This document shows, piece by piece, positions 1-11,764 of a stretch of DNA of 35,000 nt. This DNA is from Zygnema cylindricum. Lineage: Eukaryota > Streptophyta > Zygnematophyceae > Zygnematales > Zygnemataceae. The position numbers were made by a program, and so were the translations under genes. The stretch is taken from contig JBBHKE010000834.1 in the NCBI GenBank assembly GCA_037447655.1, positions 1-35,000 of the forward strand. The letters run 5' to 3'. Under the pieces are notes generated by a model, which searched no databases, was not told the DNA's origin, and worked only from the letters and a program-made list of their open reading frames with translations. The first letter of the stretch is position 1. Each line of letters opens with the position of its first letter.

Positions 1-639
1 AAATGTCTTATCTGAATGCCTGCCATTTTGCAACACTTTGAAATGCTGTCATACTTCTGATATTGCTCCTTTCGGAATGCTTTTATTATAATGTTCGCAT
101 TCCTCCTTAATTTTTTGTGAGTTTTCTAATTCTTTGACATTTTGAATGTCTTCTACCTCATCATCAAAAATATGTCTCCCATCCTCCTCTCCTCCTACAA
201 TGTCCTCATAGTCTATAGAATGAATAAATATATAGTTATAGTATTTTAGTATTTTATAAAAAACTAGAATTACTTGAAATAAGTGTTACCATAATTTTCA
301 GAATATGGCGTCTAGAAATAACGGCAGTCTGACAGGTGTGTTTGTTTGCTTCGTTCAATCTGTTCGTCTTTTTTTGGAAAAAGTTTGATTCACAACTTTT
401 ACAATGTATTTTATTTTTTTCGTTTCGGTAGTATAGTTTTGTAACTATAAAGTATTAATTTATGTTTGTCTACGTTTATGTGCAGCGCTGTCCGTAAAAA
501 ATTTCAGTTAAATAGATACGGAACAAATTCTTATACTTGGCAATCCACGCTATATAATGAAAATAATATAATACAGTATATCATAAAATAGTATTGTATG
601 CATATTATATTTTTTGAAGTTATCGCCGATATGGAATTT

Positions 640-1810
640 GTTGGTCCCAAACCGATATATCGGGACCTCTGATTGTTCGATAACCGATAACTATCGGTAT
701 CAGTGTTATCGCGATCAGTTTTTTACCGATACACAACACTAGAAAAAAGGTACAAAAAAGAAAGAACAAAGTAAAAGGATGAATGGAAAAAAATCAAAAT
801 TTATGTGTTTCTTGTAACGTAGCCAGCGTAATTTTCAAATTATAATTATGAATACACCAAAAAAAGGGGCATATCGGTTATCGGCAAATGGCCACCGATA
901 CACAACACTAGATTTTACAACATGTATGTAAAGTATAGAAAATATGACACGAAGTGTTGCAAAACCTGGGTAAAATACAAAGAGCGTAACCGAATCTAAA
1001 AATATTTGATAACGCTTAAACGAGAAATAATGAAATTGCGAGAGTTGATAATCCATTAATTTATTCACTAACCGCAACGCCAACAAAGATTTCGATACAT
1101 TTAAAAAGTTAAGTTCGTAGTTTAAATAGCCTCGCGCCATTTCACGATAAAAATTTGCTCGACACAACAAGCAGTGTAAAAAATTTGGAAAGATATTGAA
1201 TTGCAATAGCAAAATTTGTGCAACTTTGGATTTTTTTTCTATATTGTAATGTTACTCAATCCAAACGTAAAAAAGAACAAGCCTACCCAACATGAGCAAA
1301 GTTTGAGCGAATTCATTTTTAAAAACACGATAACGCACCATTGTGCGAAGTTATCGTGAGACTTAAAGAAATGAATATGCCTCATTGGAGACGCACAACA
1401 ACATGTTTATGTCCCATAGGAAACTTCTCACCATTATCAAGTTTCTCCAATAGTAGGGTGCCCCTCGGGCTTCTCTAAGTCTAAGAAAAAAAATGGAATT
1501 CGAGGAATAGCGTCGGGATAAACATTCCTTAGAATTTATGCAAACAAAGTGTTTGTTTTTAATGATTCGAGAAAAAGAAAACATGGAGTAACCCTATAAT
1601 AATATTTGTAAAAAATGGTTTTTGACCACTACAAAAGAAAAGGACCAATAACCCTTTACTTCAATATACCGCGATTGAAATCTATTGTGATATCGGCTGA
1701 TATATCGCATAAATATTGCGATATTAAGCTCCTCGATAAATCGATTACCAGGTACCCAAAATTAGGTACATATCGAACATCGACAAGGGGCCTTCGATAC
1801 ACAACACACT
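640..1810. repeat. dispersed GATATCG-rich blocks sharing an 18-bp word
   Basis: The word ACCGATACACAACACTAG occurs exactly at 725-742 and 894-911. A shortened form, TCGATACACAACAC, lies at 1794-1807. Each is preceded by sequence rich in GATATCG/CGATAT and short palindromes (for example 690-720, 866-890 and 1685-1745). A repeated terminal word following a self-complementary body is typical of the ends of non-autonomous DNA transposons. I could not pair the copies into one element with terminal inverted repeats, so the class is left open. Confidence 0.5.
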
Positions 1811-2481
1811 CACCACATAAATGACATGTATACGTCTAAACCAGGGTGCATTCTGTCGTGACGCGAGGAGTCAAACGTTAGCCGACAAATTGTAGCCGGC
1901 AACGTTATTTTTGTTTATTTTGGCCAAGCAGCCGGCAAAGTGTGTCCGTCAGCTTGAACGACATACGAAAATTGGTGGGTCGACAACTATGAAAAGTTGA
2001 AAACGTTAAATTTGTTCAAAGGGAAGAGTAAAAAACGCGACGGTATAAGACCGTCAAAGTACAAAACATGGTTGCGAGTTCAAAGAGCGAAATTTGGTGT
2101 TGTCGCAGAAAAAATGATTGAATTCAAGGTGTGTTTGCACGTTGAAGACACCCCTTGACGTTTACATCTCTTGTCCTTCTGCTCAAATCACACATGTGAG
2201 ATTTCTACCGTACGATAAGTGTACCGTACGAGATATGTACGAGTACTTATACATATCATAGTTTAAAAGTAGGTGAAAGTTGGCCCATACAAGCCTATTG
2301 TACGCAAAACATACAATATGACCTTAAGACCCATATTGTATTGGTCGCAAAATGAAAAATAATAGTAACGGGGTTGAGTTGCACATCGATTGATAGAGAA
2401 TTAAACGTCATGTCTAAACTTTGAAAAACATTTGGACAAATTTTTTTTTTTTCTGTGAGTTTTGAGTTAATTTTTTTAAAC

Positions 2482-2659
2482 CGTCAGATTTGGACGATTG
2501 GACGGTCGCTGATCAAAGTAGCGATCAAGAACATCACATGAAAAGCCCATAACACAACTTACGATAGGACTATCGTCAGATTTGGACGATCGGACGGTCG
2601 CTGAACAAAGTAGCGATCTAAGAAGATCACATGAAAAGCCCATAACACAACTTACGATA
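2482..2659. repeat. two-copy tandem duplication, 92-bp period
   Basis: Units 2482-2566 and 2574-2659 are nearly identical. Both begin CGTCAGATTTGGACGAT, contain GGACGGTCGCTGA, and end with the same run, GCCCATAACACAACTTACGA. They differ by a few substitutions and one inserted base. A simple tandem duplication in non-coding DNA explains it. Confidence 0.85.
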
Positions 2660-3726
2660 AAGGCGCCAACAAAAGGCCTACGATAAAAACGCCTACTTTT
2701 GAACTATGGTTCAAACCATAAAACAAAAAGTACATATTGTACGAACTCAATTTCACACGTCATGCCCATAAAGTGTGCAGCTGTCGGAGTGTCGGTATCG
2801 TAATCCGAAACTATACGGAATATGTACAAGACACACCCTGTTGCAGTGTTGCAACTGTCATTGTTACCGTAAGACCAATCAGTTGGCCCATAAATCTTGA
2901 ACGTTTGCCTGTACAATTCGGCCGTACTTCCATTAGCGAACAAGTGAGGCTGTTTAGTGTTTACCCAATGCGGTATTTATTCCGTACCATTTTTTTGGGG
3001 GGTGAAACATCTTTACTGTAGGCCTCTCTGGATTCTCCAAGGCTATGGGCGTAAACCTTGACCATCGGATGTTTTGCTTTTTAAAATTCGAGACGCCATC
3101 GCTCGAATCCTTCAGTGTGTGGCTAATGTAGAGGACACTACGCACACACTGGACGTGGATAAGGTCCACGTGGAATTGATAAAATATATACACAATGAAC
3201 ACGCGATCAAGTGCCTACACGTCGCATAGGCCATGTGCCTTTCCGCCAGGGTGGATGCGAGTCAACCGAAAGCCGCGAGAAAATATTTGCCGGAAGATGT
3301 TGTTTGACGCTCCTTTTGCCATCCACTGACATTCGCAGAAATCTGACAAAGATATGGCAGCCAGTACACGTATCCGTACGTTTACAGAGACCGCCTAATG
3401 GAAGTCCGGCGTAACACGTACGAGGCCAGGGACCTCGTCAAAGCATCTGACGGAGGCGAAGAAAATACGTCCTCGGCAACGGGCAAGCGAACGGTACGAG
3501 ACACCCGGCCCTGTGTTCAGTAGAAACGGACCTCCGTTAGTAAGTTCCAGAGAACCTACAGCCTAACGGACTTTTACAAAAGTTTTGACTGTACACCTTG
3601 AATAGCGTCGATATTTTTTCGCCACCATCTTTTCCCCTCGTGTTTTCATCAGTAGATCGGAAGGTAATAATCTTGTTTTCCATCGCACCGTCGGATTAGG
3701 AATTCGATATGTGTGCACGAGGATAA

Positions 3727-3900
3727 GGGTTCGGCCCCATGTGGCTAAGGGTTTTTGATTTTTTTCTGTCGTTTTGCTAAAAAACTTAGCGCCGTACTGC
3801 TAAAAATTGTAAACGTACGATGAAATCGCAAAATTGTAGAGTACAATTTGCGTCATCTTCAAACTTGGGATGTACAACAGGTTGTCGTCTTGTGATAACC
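3727..3900. repeat. copy A of a dispersed repeat family
   Basis: The core CGGCCCCATGTGGCTAAG at 3732-3749 recurs exactly at 19315-19332, and in both places is followed within about 30 bases by a T-rich run and CTGTCGTT. The tail ACAATTTGCGTCAT (about 3843-3856) recurs near 20290, there also followed by a GTTGTCTTGTG-like string. These shared blocks mark related copies of a repeat on both sides of the two host genes. It may be a MITE or decayed transposon, but boundaries and terminal repeats were not resolved. Confidence 0.55.
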
Positions 3901-4141
3901 ATATTTTAAACTAAAACGTAAATATTTAACGGATGTAACAGAGAAAGCTGCATGTGTAACAATCCTAACGGTAGCCATGCCGGAATTTTCAAACGTTTGA
4001 GTTTTGAGTCAGTCGTGCCACAATGAGTTGCCACATCCTCTCTTCTGCTTTTCTCCACAGGCTTCCAGTAAACAATAACAGTAAAAAGAAAAGCCAAAGG
4101 ATCTCAGTTCTTATGGGCCTTTAACGTGATAGGCGTCCGAT

Positions 4142-7100
4142 ATGGCCACCCAGCCTCGTCAGAACTCTTTTCCAGCAGTATCTACTTCATACTTGCACCA
4201 GGTTCCCTCTCATGTTCGAGAAGCTATACTTCTTTCTGCGGTCATTGGACTCGCCTTTTTTTCTTTTTGGCAAGGATTTTCGCGAATTTCTGCTGGAGAT
4301 GTGGAGATGCTTGAGCGGAATTTCTCACTGCCACGTGTCAACTGGGAGGCTATTAGCAGGCGGCAAAGCAAGTCCTTTAAAAAAGGTGAGAGAGAAATGC
4401 AATCTTGCCTTCGATTTTGCATCTTGCGGAGGAAAATAAAGAGATTCACAAGACGATCAATGATTCAGATAATTTCATTCAAAAACGAGGCAATGGATTT
4501 TGATTAGTCCAGAAGTCGTATGGCAAACATTTTTTTTTTTTTTTTTTCCAGATTCGTCTACCTTGAGTTTTTGAAGTTTTTTTAACAAGCGTTTAAAAAA
4601 ATTAATTCATGATTACGGAACTCCTCCTTCATTCAAACAGTAGAATCCAGAAGAGATTGAGCTATTGTCTAGTAGAACAGATCACAAGGGAGGAGACAGG
4701 GTTTATTTGTTTATTTATTGCTTCTTTCGTGAAAGGAGGACATGTATTTATCCAGCCAATCAAAAAGTCGAGACTGGTTTACAATTTGTCAATTTAGCAA
4801 TGTCAATAAACCTTCATTGTCATTGCCACACTTAGAATCTGTAAAAAGAATGTCAAAGAATTTTTGTTTACACTAATTCATGTATCGTGCTTTTCGATTC
4901 TTTAGACAATATCACAGATATTTGGACGAGGAATATCCTTATTAACAGTGCATGTGAGTTTTAAATCCATTTTGGAGTCAGCTAATGGGGTAATTATATG
5001 TAGGTAGTGGCTATGTCCAGTAATCACCGTAATCCTACATATACGGTTTTTACAACATCGTACAATTTCCTTTACGATACTATCATGACTTCGCCAGTAA
5101 CTCTAGTTACAGGGCTCGTGTAATTCTCCTGTAACGGGGGTGGACAGACCGTGAATAGTGTTTCATGGATGACATATTCTTGGTTACATCCCCTAGGAGG
5201 CAAGATGAATGTATTTGTTTTTCAAAATTGAGTGCATTTGTTTTTCAAAAATGTATATACATTGTAATACCCTCCGCATGCCCTCACCAATCCTGTGGAC
5301 TGTTTGTTTCCGTTCTTTCTTGTCCAGGTTGGCCCGGTCTAGTTTGACTTGAGTCCTGTTGTGGATGTTTTTCTTTTTTCTATTCTATCAATCAAATCAC
5401 AAAAATTGAAAGTGGTTCTTATAATTGTATAGAATAGAATTAAATCATAAAATTGAAGGAGATCGGTGAAATTTTTGAATGATTGAGCAAACTACGTTTT
5501 GTGGGTGCATAATGATCTTCTGTAATTGTGGAAATTTATGATATTTGTTTGTTCGTTATGTTTCAATTTAAGGAAGGCGGGCTAGAGTTGGCAAGTTGTT
5601 ATTGGTGGGTTTCTGGTTTTTGATAGTATGTTTTCATCCGTTAAGCACAGCCAAAGAGCAAGAGCACCTCTCACCCTGTGTGAACTACCTATGTCAATTT
5701 TTCATGCCTCGCCCATGCCACTTATTTTCCTACAGACGAATTGGAATCTCAAGCCGATGTGGGCCTCAATGTCCTGTATTTTGTCTGACGGGTTGTCTTT
5801 AGCTTGAGTGGTTATCCAATTGTTTCCCTTGCGAATTGGAGCTAAATATGTTGCATCGTTTGTGATTTGATGGATAGATAAATGGATTGTCGTCACCACA
5901 TCAGTTTCTCCTACGGATGGCCTTGTGGCAATGGCTTCTTTAACTCATTGGCAGTTGCTGGTCCTCGGTGACACTTATACTCCTCCTGATTGGAATGTCC
6001 AGTCAGCTATATATTTGAACGAAACAGCCCAAAAGGATCTTGGTTACCGCATTTGCAGCACCCCCTTTCAGGGGCGTAATGTGCACTTGAATATTGGATA
6101 CCTTTTCGCTATTGAGGTGAGATTAGAAAGCATTTTTTATATTTTTTGCGAATAGCTCGGCAGCTGAACGACACTGTACTTTCTGAGTTTCCACAGAATT
6201 CCAATTTTATTTGATCGTATTCAATGCTAACTATGCGTCCAATTTTAAGCTCTTTTTTTTTCTGACTTTTTATCACAACATCATAATCAAAAGCTAACAC
6301 AATGAAGTTTTCATTTCATACTCCAATCTAATCCTGATGACTTTGCAACAAGAACCACAACATTAATGGCATATTTAATAATGCATATAGCCAATTAGTA
6401 GAATAATTACATAGTATTATTGATGAACTTCTACACTAGTCAGTGTTGTGTTCTTACAAGATTAACCTGTTTGCTTGGTGCTTCATGTCTATTTTTTTTG
6501 TATTGCCGGGATATATGTAAAAGTTATCTGCGTTTAAGAAACGGGAACCACCTCGGGATGATACTTCTATGGTGTGTATTTATGCAGCATGGAGCAAAAA
6601 TTCTTTATACAGCACACGACACAAGCCGACTATTAAGTCCAGACCTGGATACTGCATTCAGGGTGAATTTAAATGGGTCAGAGACTCTTAATGACCTTTT
6701 GGTTTACCCTTCCTCCAAGGATCGCAAAATGGTCAACCCCTTTGTGCATTTTGGACAGCCAAGCATGTGGCCAAGGGGATATCCATGGGAATCTGTTGCA
6801 TCAAATCAGCGAGAAAATTACTACGAAACAGGCCATGGCCTCAATGTTTTGATCCGTCAAGGGCTCACTAATGGCAATCCAGACTCGTTAGATGCAGTTT
6901 TTCGGTTCACAAGAGCATCAAGGTATTGCTTCAATCCATATGCTTTTATAGGAGGTTGGGAAAAGAGGACCTTCAGCTTGCAAGGCACTTGAGTGCATGG
7001 GATTACTAAAAAAATGTGAATTTTGTCAGAGTCAAGAAATTCACATGTTTGACTTTACTTATGACCACTTTTCGTTTGATGCATACAATGTCTGTCATCC

Positions 7101-10100
7101 GGAACTCATAAAAATCACAATTTGAGATGATCTGCAATAATTTATGGTTTCCACACATAATCGAGTATTCACACAATAAATCTTGGAAACCTATGTGAGT
7201 GGTGATTACTTTCATGCCCACATGCTTCAGAGTCAATGCAAGTTTACTGTATGCCTCCATCTTTTTTTGGAGAGTATTGAGACGGAGTTTCTTTGGTACA
7301 GATAGTTATTGAGGCAGATTTTCCTTGGGGACATATAATTATTGTGATGGAGTTTCCTTGGTACAGATGATTTTTGAGACAGTTTCCTTGGGTACAGATA
7401 ATCATTGGGACGGAGTTTCCTTGGGTACAGATAATCATTGAGACAGAGTTTCCTTGGTACAGATAATTATTGAGACATACTTTCCGTGGTACAGATAGTT
7501 ATTGGAACAGAAGACCCGCTGGTACATATAATTATTGAGAAACAGTTTCCTTGATACAGATAATTGCGACAGAGTTTCCTCGGTACAGATGGCAGAGTTT
7601 CCTTGGTACAGATAATTATTGAGACAGAGTTTCCTTGATACAGATAATGATTTGCGTCAGAGTTTTCTTGGGTACAGATAATTATTGGCTGGGCTGCCTT
7701 GCAGAGGTGCGCAGATAAATGTTACGTTTGACTCCTGCGCACAGCCAGTGGGAGTGTTAACTGGGACTATGGTTCCCATCTTCTCCCACAATACAATGTT
7801 TTACAGGTGAATGAATTCGACTTGATTGAATTGGATTAATGTTTTACAGGTCAATGACTACCCATTGGACTTGATTGTTTTAAGGTCCAGGTTTGCTATC
7901 TATGTTGACAGCCTTCAATGGGAACTCCAATGGTTGCTCTACTGTCTAGACGTTTTGTGGATTTCATTTGTTTTATTTTTTAAGCGAAGTCTTGAGCCCA
8001 GCAAGTTAAACAAAAAAAAATGCTTGAAGCTCTCAAGCGCAACTATATTTGACCGAATCTTTGCACTGATCGACTCTTGTGAAGGGGCTCTCTGTAGGGA
8101 CGCGTTTTGGGCCATGGTGCTTCCGGTGGGGATTTCTCACCGAATTGCCGATGTTTTGAAAGGTTATTGGGCTCAGAGATTATTATCTGATATTGAAGGG
8201 AACGTTGCGTACTTTCCACCGTCCACATATCAGGTGCCTTCGAAACCAAGTTCCAGTTTTTTTTTTTTTTTGTGTGTGCTGCAGCTGTGCCAGTTATTAA
8301 TAAAAATTTCAACAAGAAGTATATGGAATTGAGACTTCCAGGTGGAGTGAAAGGGTGAATTGCGGTTCACCACTGTCTTAGTTCACCTTTTTGTTAGCAA
8401 ATGTTTTTTATCCTCAACATTATCGTGTAAAATTTGCTTATTCGTGTCAGTTTTTTTTTTGCTTGTTTTTCTTTTTCCTTGCCATTGAGAAAATAATACT
8501 AGTAGCACTAAATTCACAAGCTACCAAGAATCGTCCACATCAACCATAAGTAATTAAATTCATTTTGGTTTAATTATAATCTTTTACTCTAATGGCTATG
8601 CAGCTTGAGGCATAAGGGAAATCCCTCATGTTATGATATAGGGAAAACCACGCCTAATGCTTCATTTTCTGAGTACAGAAAATGTCTTACTTCTTAAAAC
8701 TCAGCTATAAATGCTGAAGTCAAACTGTTCCATGACCTGACCGTCCAAAGGTGTCTATTCTTTCCATTTCCTATTTTCTTCCTTTCCTATTCAGGGTTTG
8801 TGCAATTAATGTGTTCCCTCTCTCTGAGTATTCCAAAACAAGAATAGAAAGTATTTAATCATTTAGAAATTTGTCTTTCCTGGGGCCCAGGATGTAACCG
8901 AGGAACCAACGGTGGAAGATATCCAAATAGAGAGTCGTTTATTCACAAGAACAGGCGAACTTATTCAATTTCTTTTAGAATGGAACAGCTCTGACAAGGG
9001 TAACCTGTTTGATCGGGCTGTTGAGTTAAGCGTCGAAATGACGTCCCGTGGCTTTTGGACAGAAACCGATGCAAACTTTACGGTTTCCTGGTTATCTGAT
9101 CTCATTTCTGTTGGTTATAATTTTCCCACATTGACAAGTTTTTCTGAAGATAGGACCTCAAAACAGGGAAATTATATCATCTGTGGTTCAAAAGTCTTGA
9201 TTCGGAGTTTTCCATCACCCCATTTGAATATTCCTAAAACCAATTATCCTCCCACACCGTTGTCCACTTGTCCGGCTGGACTGGACATTTTTCTCAATAA
9301 AGTCGCAATTCCAGTGGGTATTCTCTTCCTTGACTTCCCAGTGACTATCCATTTTTAAAAGTCGAATACTCTCTAAAATTCATGTAAGGATCTTCTTTGA
9401 CATTTATATGAGATACCTTCGGATATCCTGATCAGCAAGGTTGGCCCAGTTTTATTTGTTTGTTTATGATACATTTACATGGCCAGACACTCTTATTTTT
9501 GATGTCTTTGAAGTATGTCATGAATTCTGTTTAACAGTTCAACAAATGTGCACATAGAGTTCCATCTATTCTTGTCAAGTCTTTACATTGTCAGCCAGTT
9601 TCACCTTTTTATATCTTTCGGATCTTTGGTTGGGACAGGAGGCTTTAGTAAACATGGAACTTGAAGCGGAAGAGGAGAGAAAGAAGCATCAATGTCCTTC
9701 CATTGCTATTATTCCTTCTCAAGGATCTCAGAACGAGCAGTTTTCCAAACTACCTCCTTATATTCCTCCAACTCTTATAACTTACATTCCGTCTGCGGAT
9801 GAGATTGCAGCTCTGGAAAGTTGGCGTGCCTCCTTTAAGAGTGTTGTTTTAATTATTAATTACAACAGTCCAAAATACAAACTGTCTGTCAATTATTGGC
9901 GTGCGATTTATGCTCGAGTATTTGAGAACATTCATGTTCTTTCACCCCAGGGGGATACACAGTGGGGAGTAGAAAATGTGAGTCAGTCGAAGTTCAGTAA
10001 GACTGGAAAGATAAAGAGAGCAACACTCTTCCTTCTTCAGGCTCTTTTTCTTTTAATGTTTCGTTTTTCTTTGTATATTTTTTTTGGGATTGCAGTCATG

Positions 10101-11764
10101 GTTAAGTGATTTTAAAGAAGATGAATGTGACCTGTGTTGTTTTTTTTGCTTTTTAGAAGCACGCTTTTACTTGGATATAGGTTACCACTTTCTACACTCT
10201 TATCCAATGGAGTGATGTTAGCCATGTAAGTTGGGAGTTTTTTGAACCAAAATCAAAATATTGTGTTGTGAAAGCAACGAACAGCAAGTTTCCGGGTCAT
10301 CCAGCTCTAAACTAGTTGTGTTAATTCACATTATCACGTGTAATTATTTTACACTAATGGCAATTAACTTTATTTTCGCCTTGAGTGCAGGTTGAAAACG
10401 CTGATAGAGGATGGCTTTCATACAGAGCCCTCCCCGGTGTGTTCTCTCAATACCCGAAAGCTCGAGGTTTCCTTACCATAAATGACGACTTGCTTTTGAA
10501 TTACTGGAATTTTGTTGGAGCAGATAAGGTACTCATCTTGGGTCTTCAGAGTCAGAAATCCTAATTGCTTGTCCTCGTGAAATACTTTTTTTTGTGTTTC
10601 AAGTAACCCACTTCTTTCAACTAAGAGACTTGTAATGTTGATCTTTCGAAAAAACATAATTCCAGGAGCAAAACATTGAATACTTTCCTTTGTTTCCCGA
10701 ATGCCAAAGAAATGCACCAGTATATCAGGTTCCCAAAAGGAGGTTCCCAAAAGAAGTGACTTAAAGACACTGAGTTTTTTCCCTCATTTTCATGAAATGA
10801 AATAAATGCAGGATAAAATCTGGTTCCCGAGGGAAGTGACTTTAACTGATATGACTGTTATGAAACCGTATGGTGGAGACTGGTCGACCCGACCCGGAGT
10901 TTATGAACCATTGATGAAAGTCTTGGCCAATATTTCAAGGTCATATGTCGATCGATTTAATATGTATCTCGCAAAAGCCCTTCCTGGCCCTCCTGGAACT
11001 GATCCAAGGACAATATTCAAAAGAATCTCGCCTCCTCCACCTGTAAGAGGTTATGTGAAGTGGATTTCAGACACATATTATATTCCTATGCGAATTACTC
11101 CGTCTATTTCAGAGCTTGTGCCTTATTTTGTTGATGTAAATCTTCGCAGCGAGGTGAGCTTCGTGGTCTCTTTGAAGCATTGTCTACCTCACAAAGTTGT
11201 TCCTAACATCGTCTTGTTATAGGCGTTTGGCCGGAAGTTTACCTGGAGCATTTAGGAGCGAGGGTTATTTTGCCAGTAAAATTGAATTCCCAGTTTTTGA
11301 TGGATCCGCTTCAGATGCAGTTTTACCGGTGTTCCATTTTCTTTTTATCCATGAGTTTGTTTGAAGGAATTTTTGCGGCTAGGCTTGCGCTTTTTATTAA
11401 AGATTGTGTAATATAAAGTATCAAATTATTTGTCCATGGTTTTGCAAATGTGACACGTGTATTTCCACCTTTTGGTCTGAAATACTGACAATCGACGGTA
11501 TCTCTTTTTATTCAGGTGGCGATCCCAATGATGTTGTATTCCACGGAAAATCCAGATCGCTGGGACCCGAATGCACTTCAAAATGTGTTATATCTTTGGG
11601 GTCGAAATCGTAGTAGACCATCGACTACTTATACTACTGATATGCACGGATATCATCCTTGGAAGACATCAGACAAGGCACAATTTTCACTCATTCTGGA
11701 ATCCATGTCCAAAGGAGATCCCACTTTAAAGGCTCTTAACTGTTCAATTTGCCATTATGAATAA
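4142..11764 (+). CDS. STELLO: STELLO-like (DUF288) glycosyltransferase, multi-exon
   Basis: Inferred exons are 4142-4385, 4906-4953, 5878-6116, 6588-6922, 7705-7806, 8098-8233, 8891-9313, 9639-9977, 10391-10528, 10812-11153, a small one near 11294-11328, and 11516-11764. GT-AG junctions and phases agree except around the small exon. The product is about 865-875 residues; Arabidopsis STELLO proteins are about 770. An N-terminal membrane segment (residues about 28-46) predicts a type II Golgi protein. Family resemblance is clear in KWIVV, TPPDWN, GYLFAIE-HGAK (exon 3/4 junction), NPFVHFGQPSMWPRG, AFWAMVLPVG, RGFWTETDANFTVSWLSDL, a DxD-like INDDLLLNYW (about residue 652) and VAIPMM with HPWKTSDKA near the C terminus. 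In Arabidopsis these proteins act in the Golgi with cellulose synthase complexes; that role here is inference. The copy is divergent. Exons 8 and 9 meet at a duplicated VEN-VEN, so that junction may be off by a codon or two. Confidence 0.85.
7279..7687. repeat. intronic minisatellite, about 13 copies of a ~32-bp unit
   Basis: A degenerate tandem array with the core GAGTTTCCTTGGTACAGATA followed by ATTATTGAGACA-like sequence fills the second half of the intron between STELLO-like exons 4 (ends 6922) and 5 (starts 7705). Copies vary from about 25 to 33 bp through small deletions and substitutions. The array stops 17 bases before the exon, so the branch point must lie in or next to the last repeat. 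Confidence 0.93.

Larger units (their letters stand above)
1..4141. other. AT-rich intergenic region, no convincing gene
   Basis: No open frame here resembles a protein family I know. The frames are short, overlap on both strands and have no coding-like composition. The segment carries remnants of repeats: the GATATCG-rich blocks with the CGATACACAACAC word (640-1810), a 92-bp-period tandem duplication (2482-2659) and one copy of a dispersed repeat (about 3727-3900). The last 100 bases before 4142 contain a pyrimidine-rich stretch ending in CACAG (about 4048-4062). This could be the acceptor of a 5'-UTR intron of the downstream gene, but that is speculative. Confidence 0.6.

Noticed and set aside
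2704-3414. Short frames on both strands in the left arm
   Set aside because: Overlapping, no family resemblance, and no splice or start context that singles one out.
4519-4548. Poly-T run in the first STELLO-like intron
   Set aside because: Ordinary homopolymer in an AT-rich intron.
11154-11220. Read-through of intron 10 as coding (LPHKVVPNIVLL resembles the family HKVAVP motif)
   Set aside because: GAG|GTGAGC is a strong donor, the frame stops at 11220-11222, and the true VAIPMM motif follows in the last exon, so the resemblance is probably chance.
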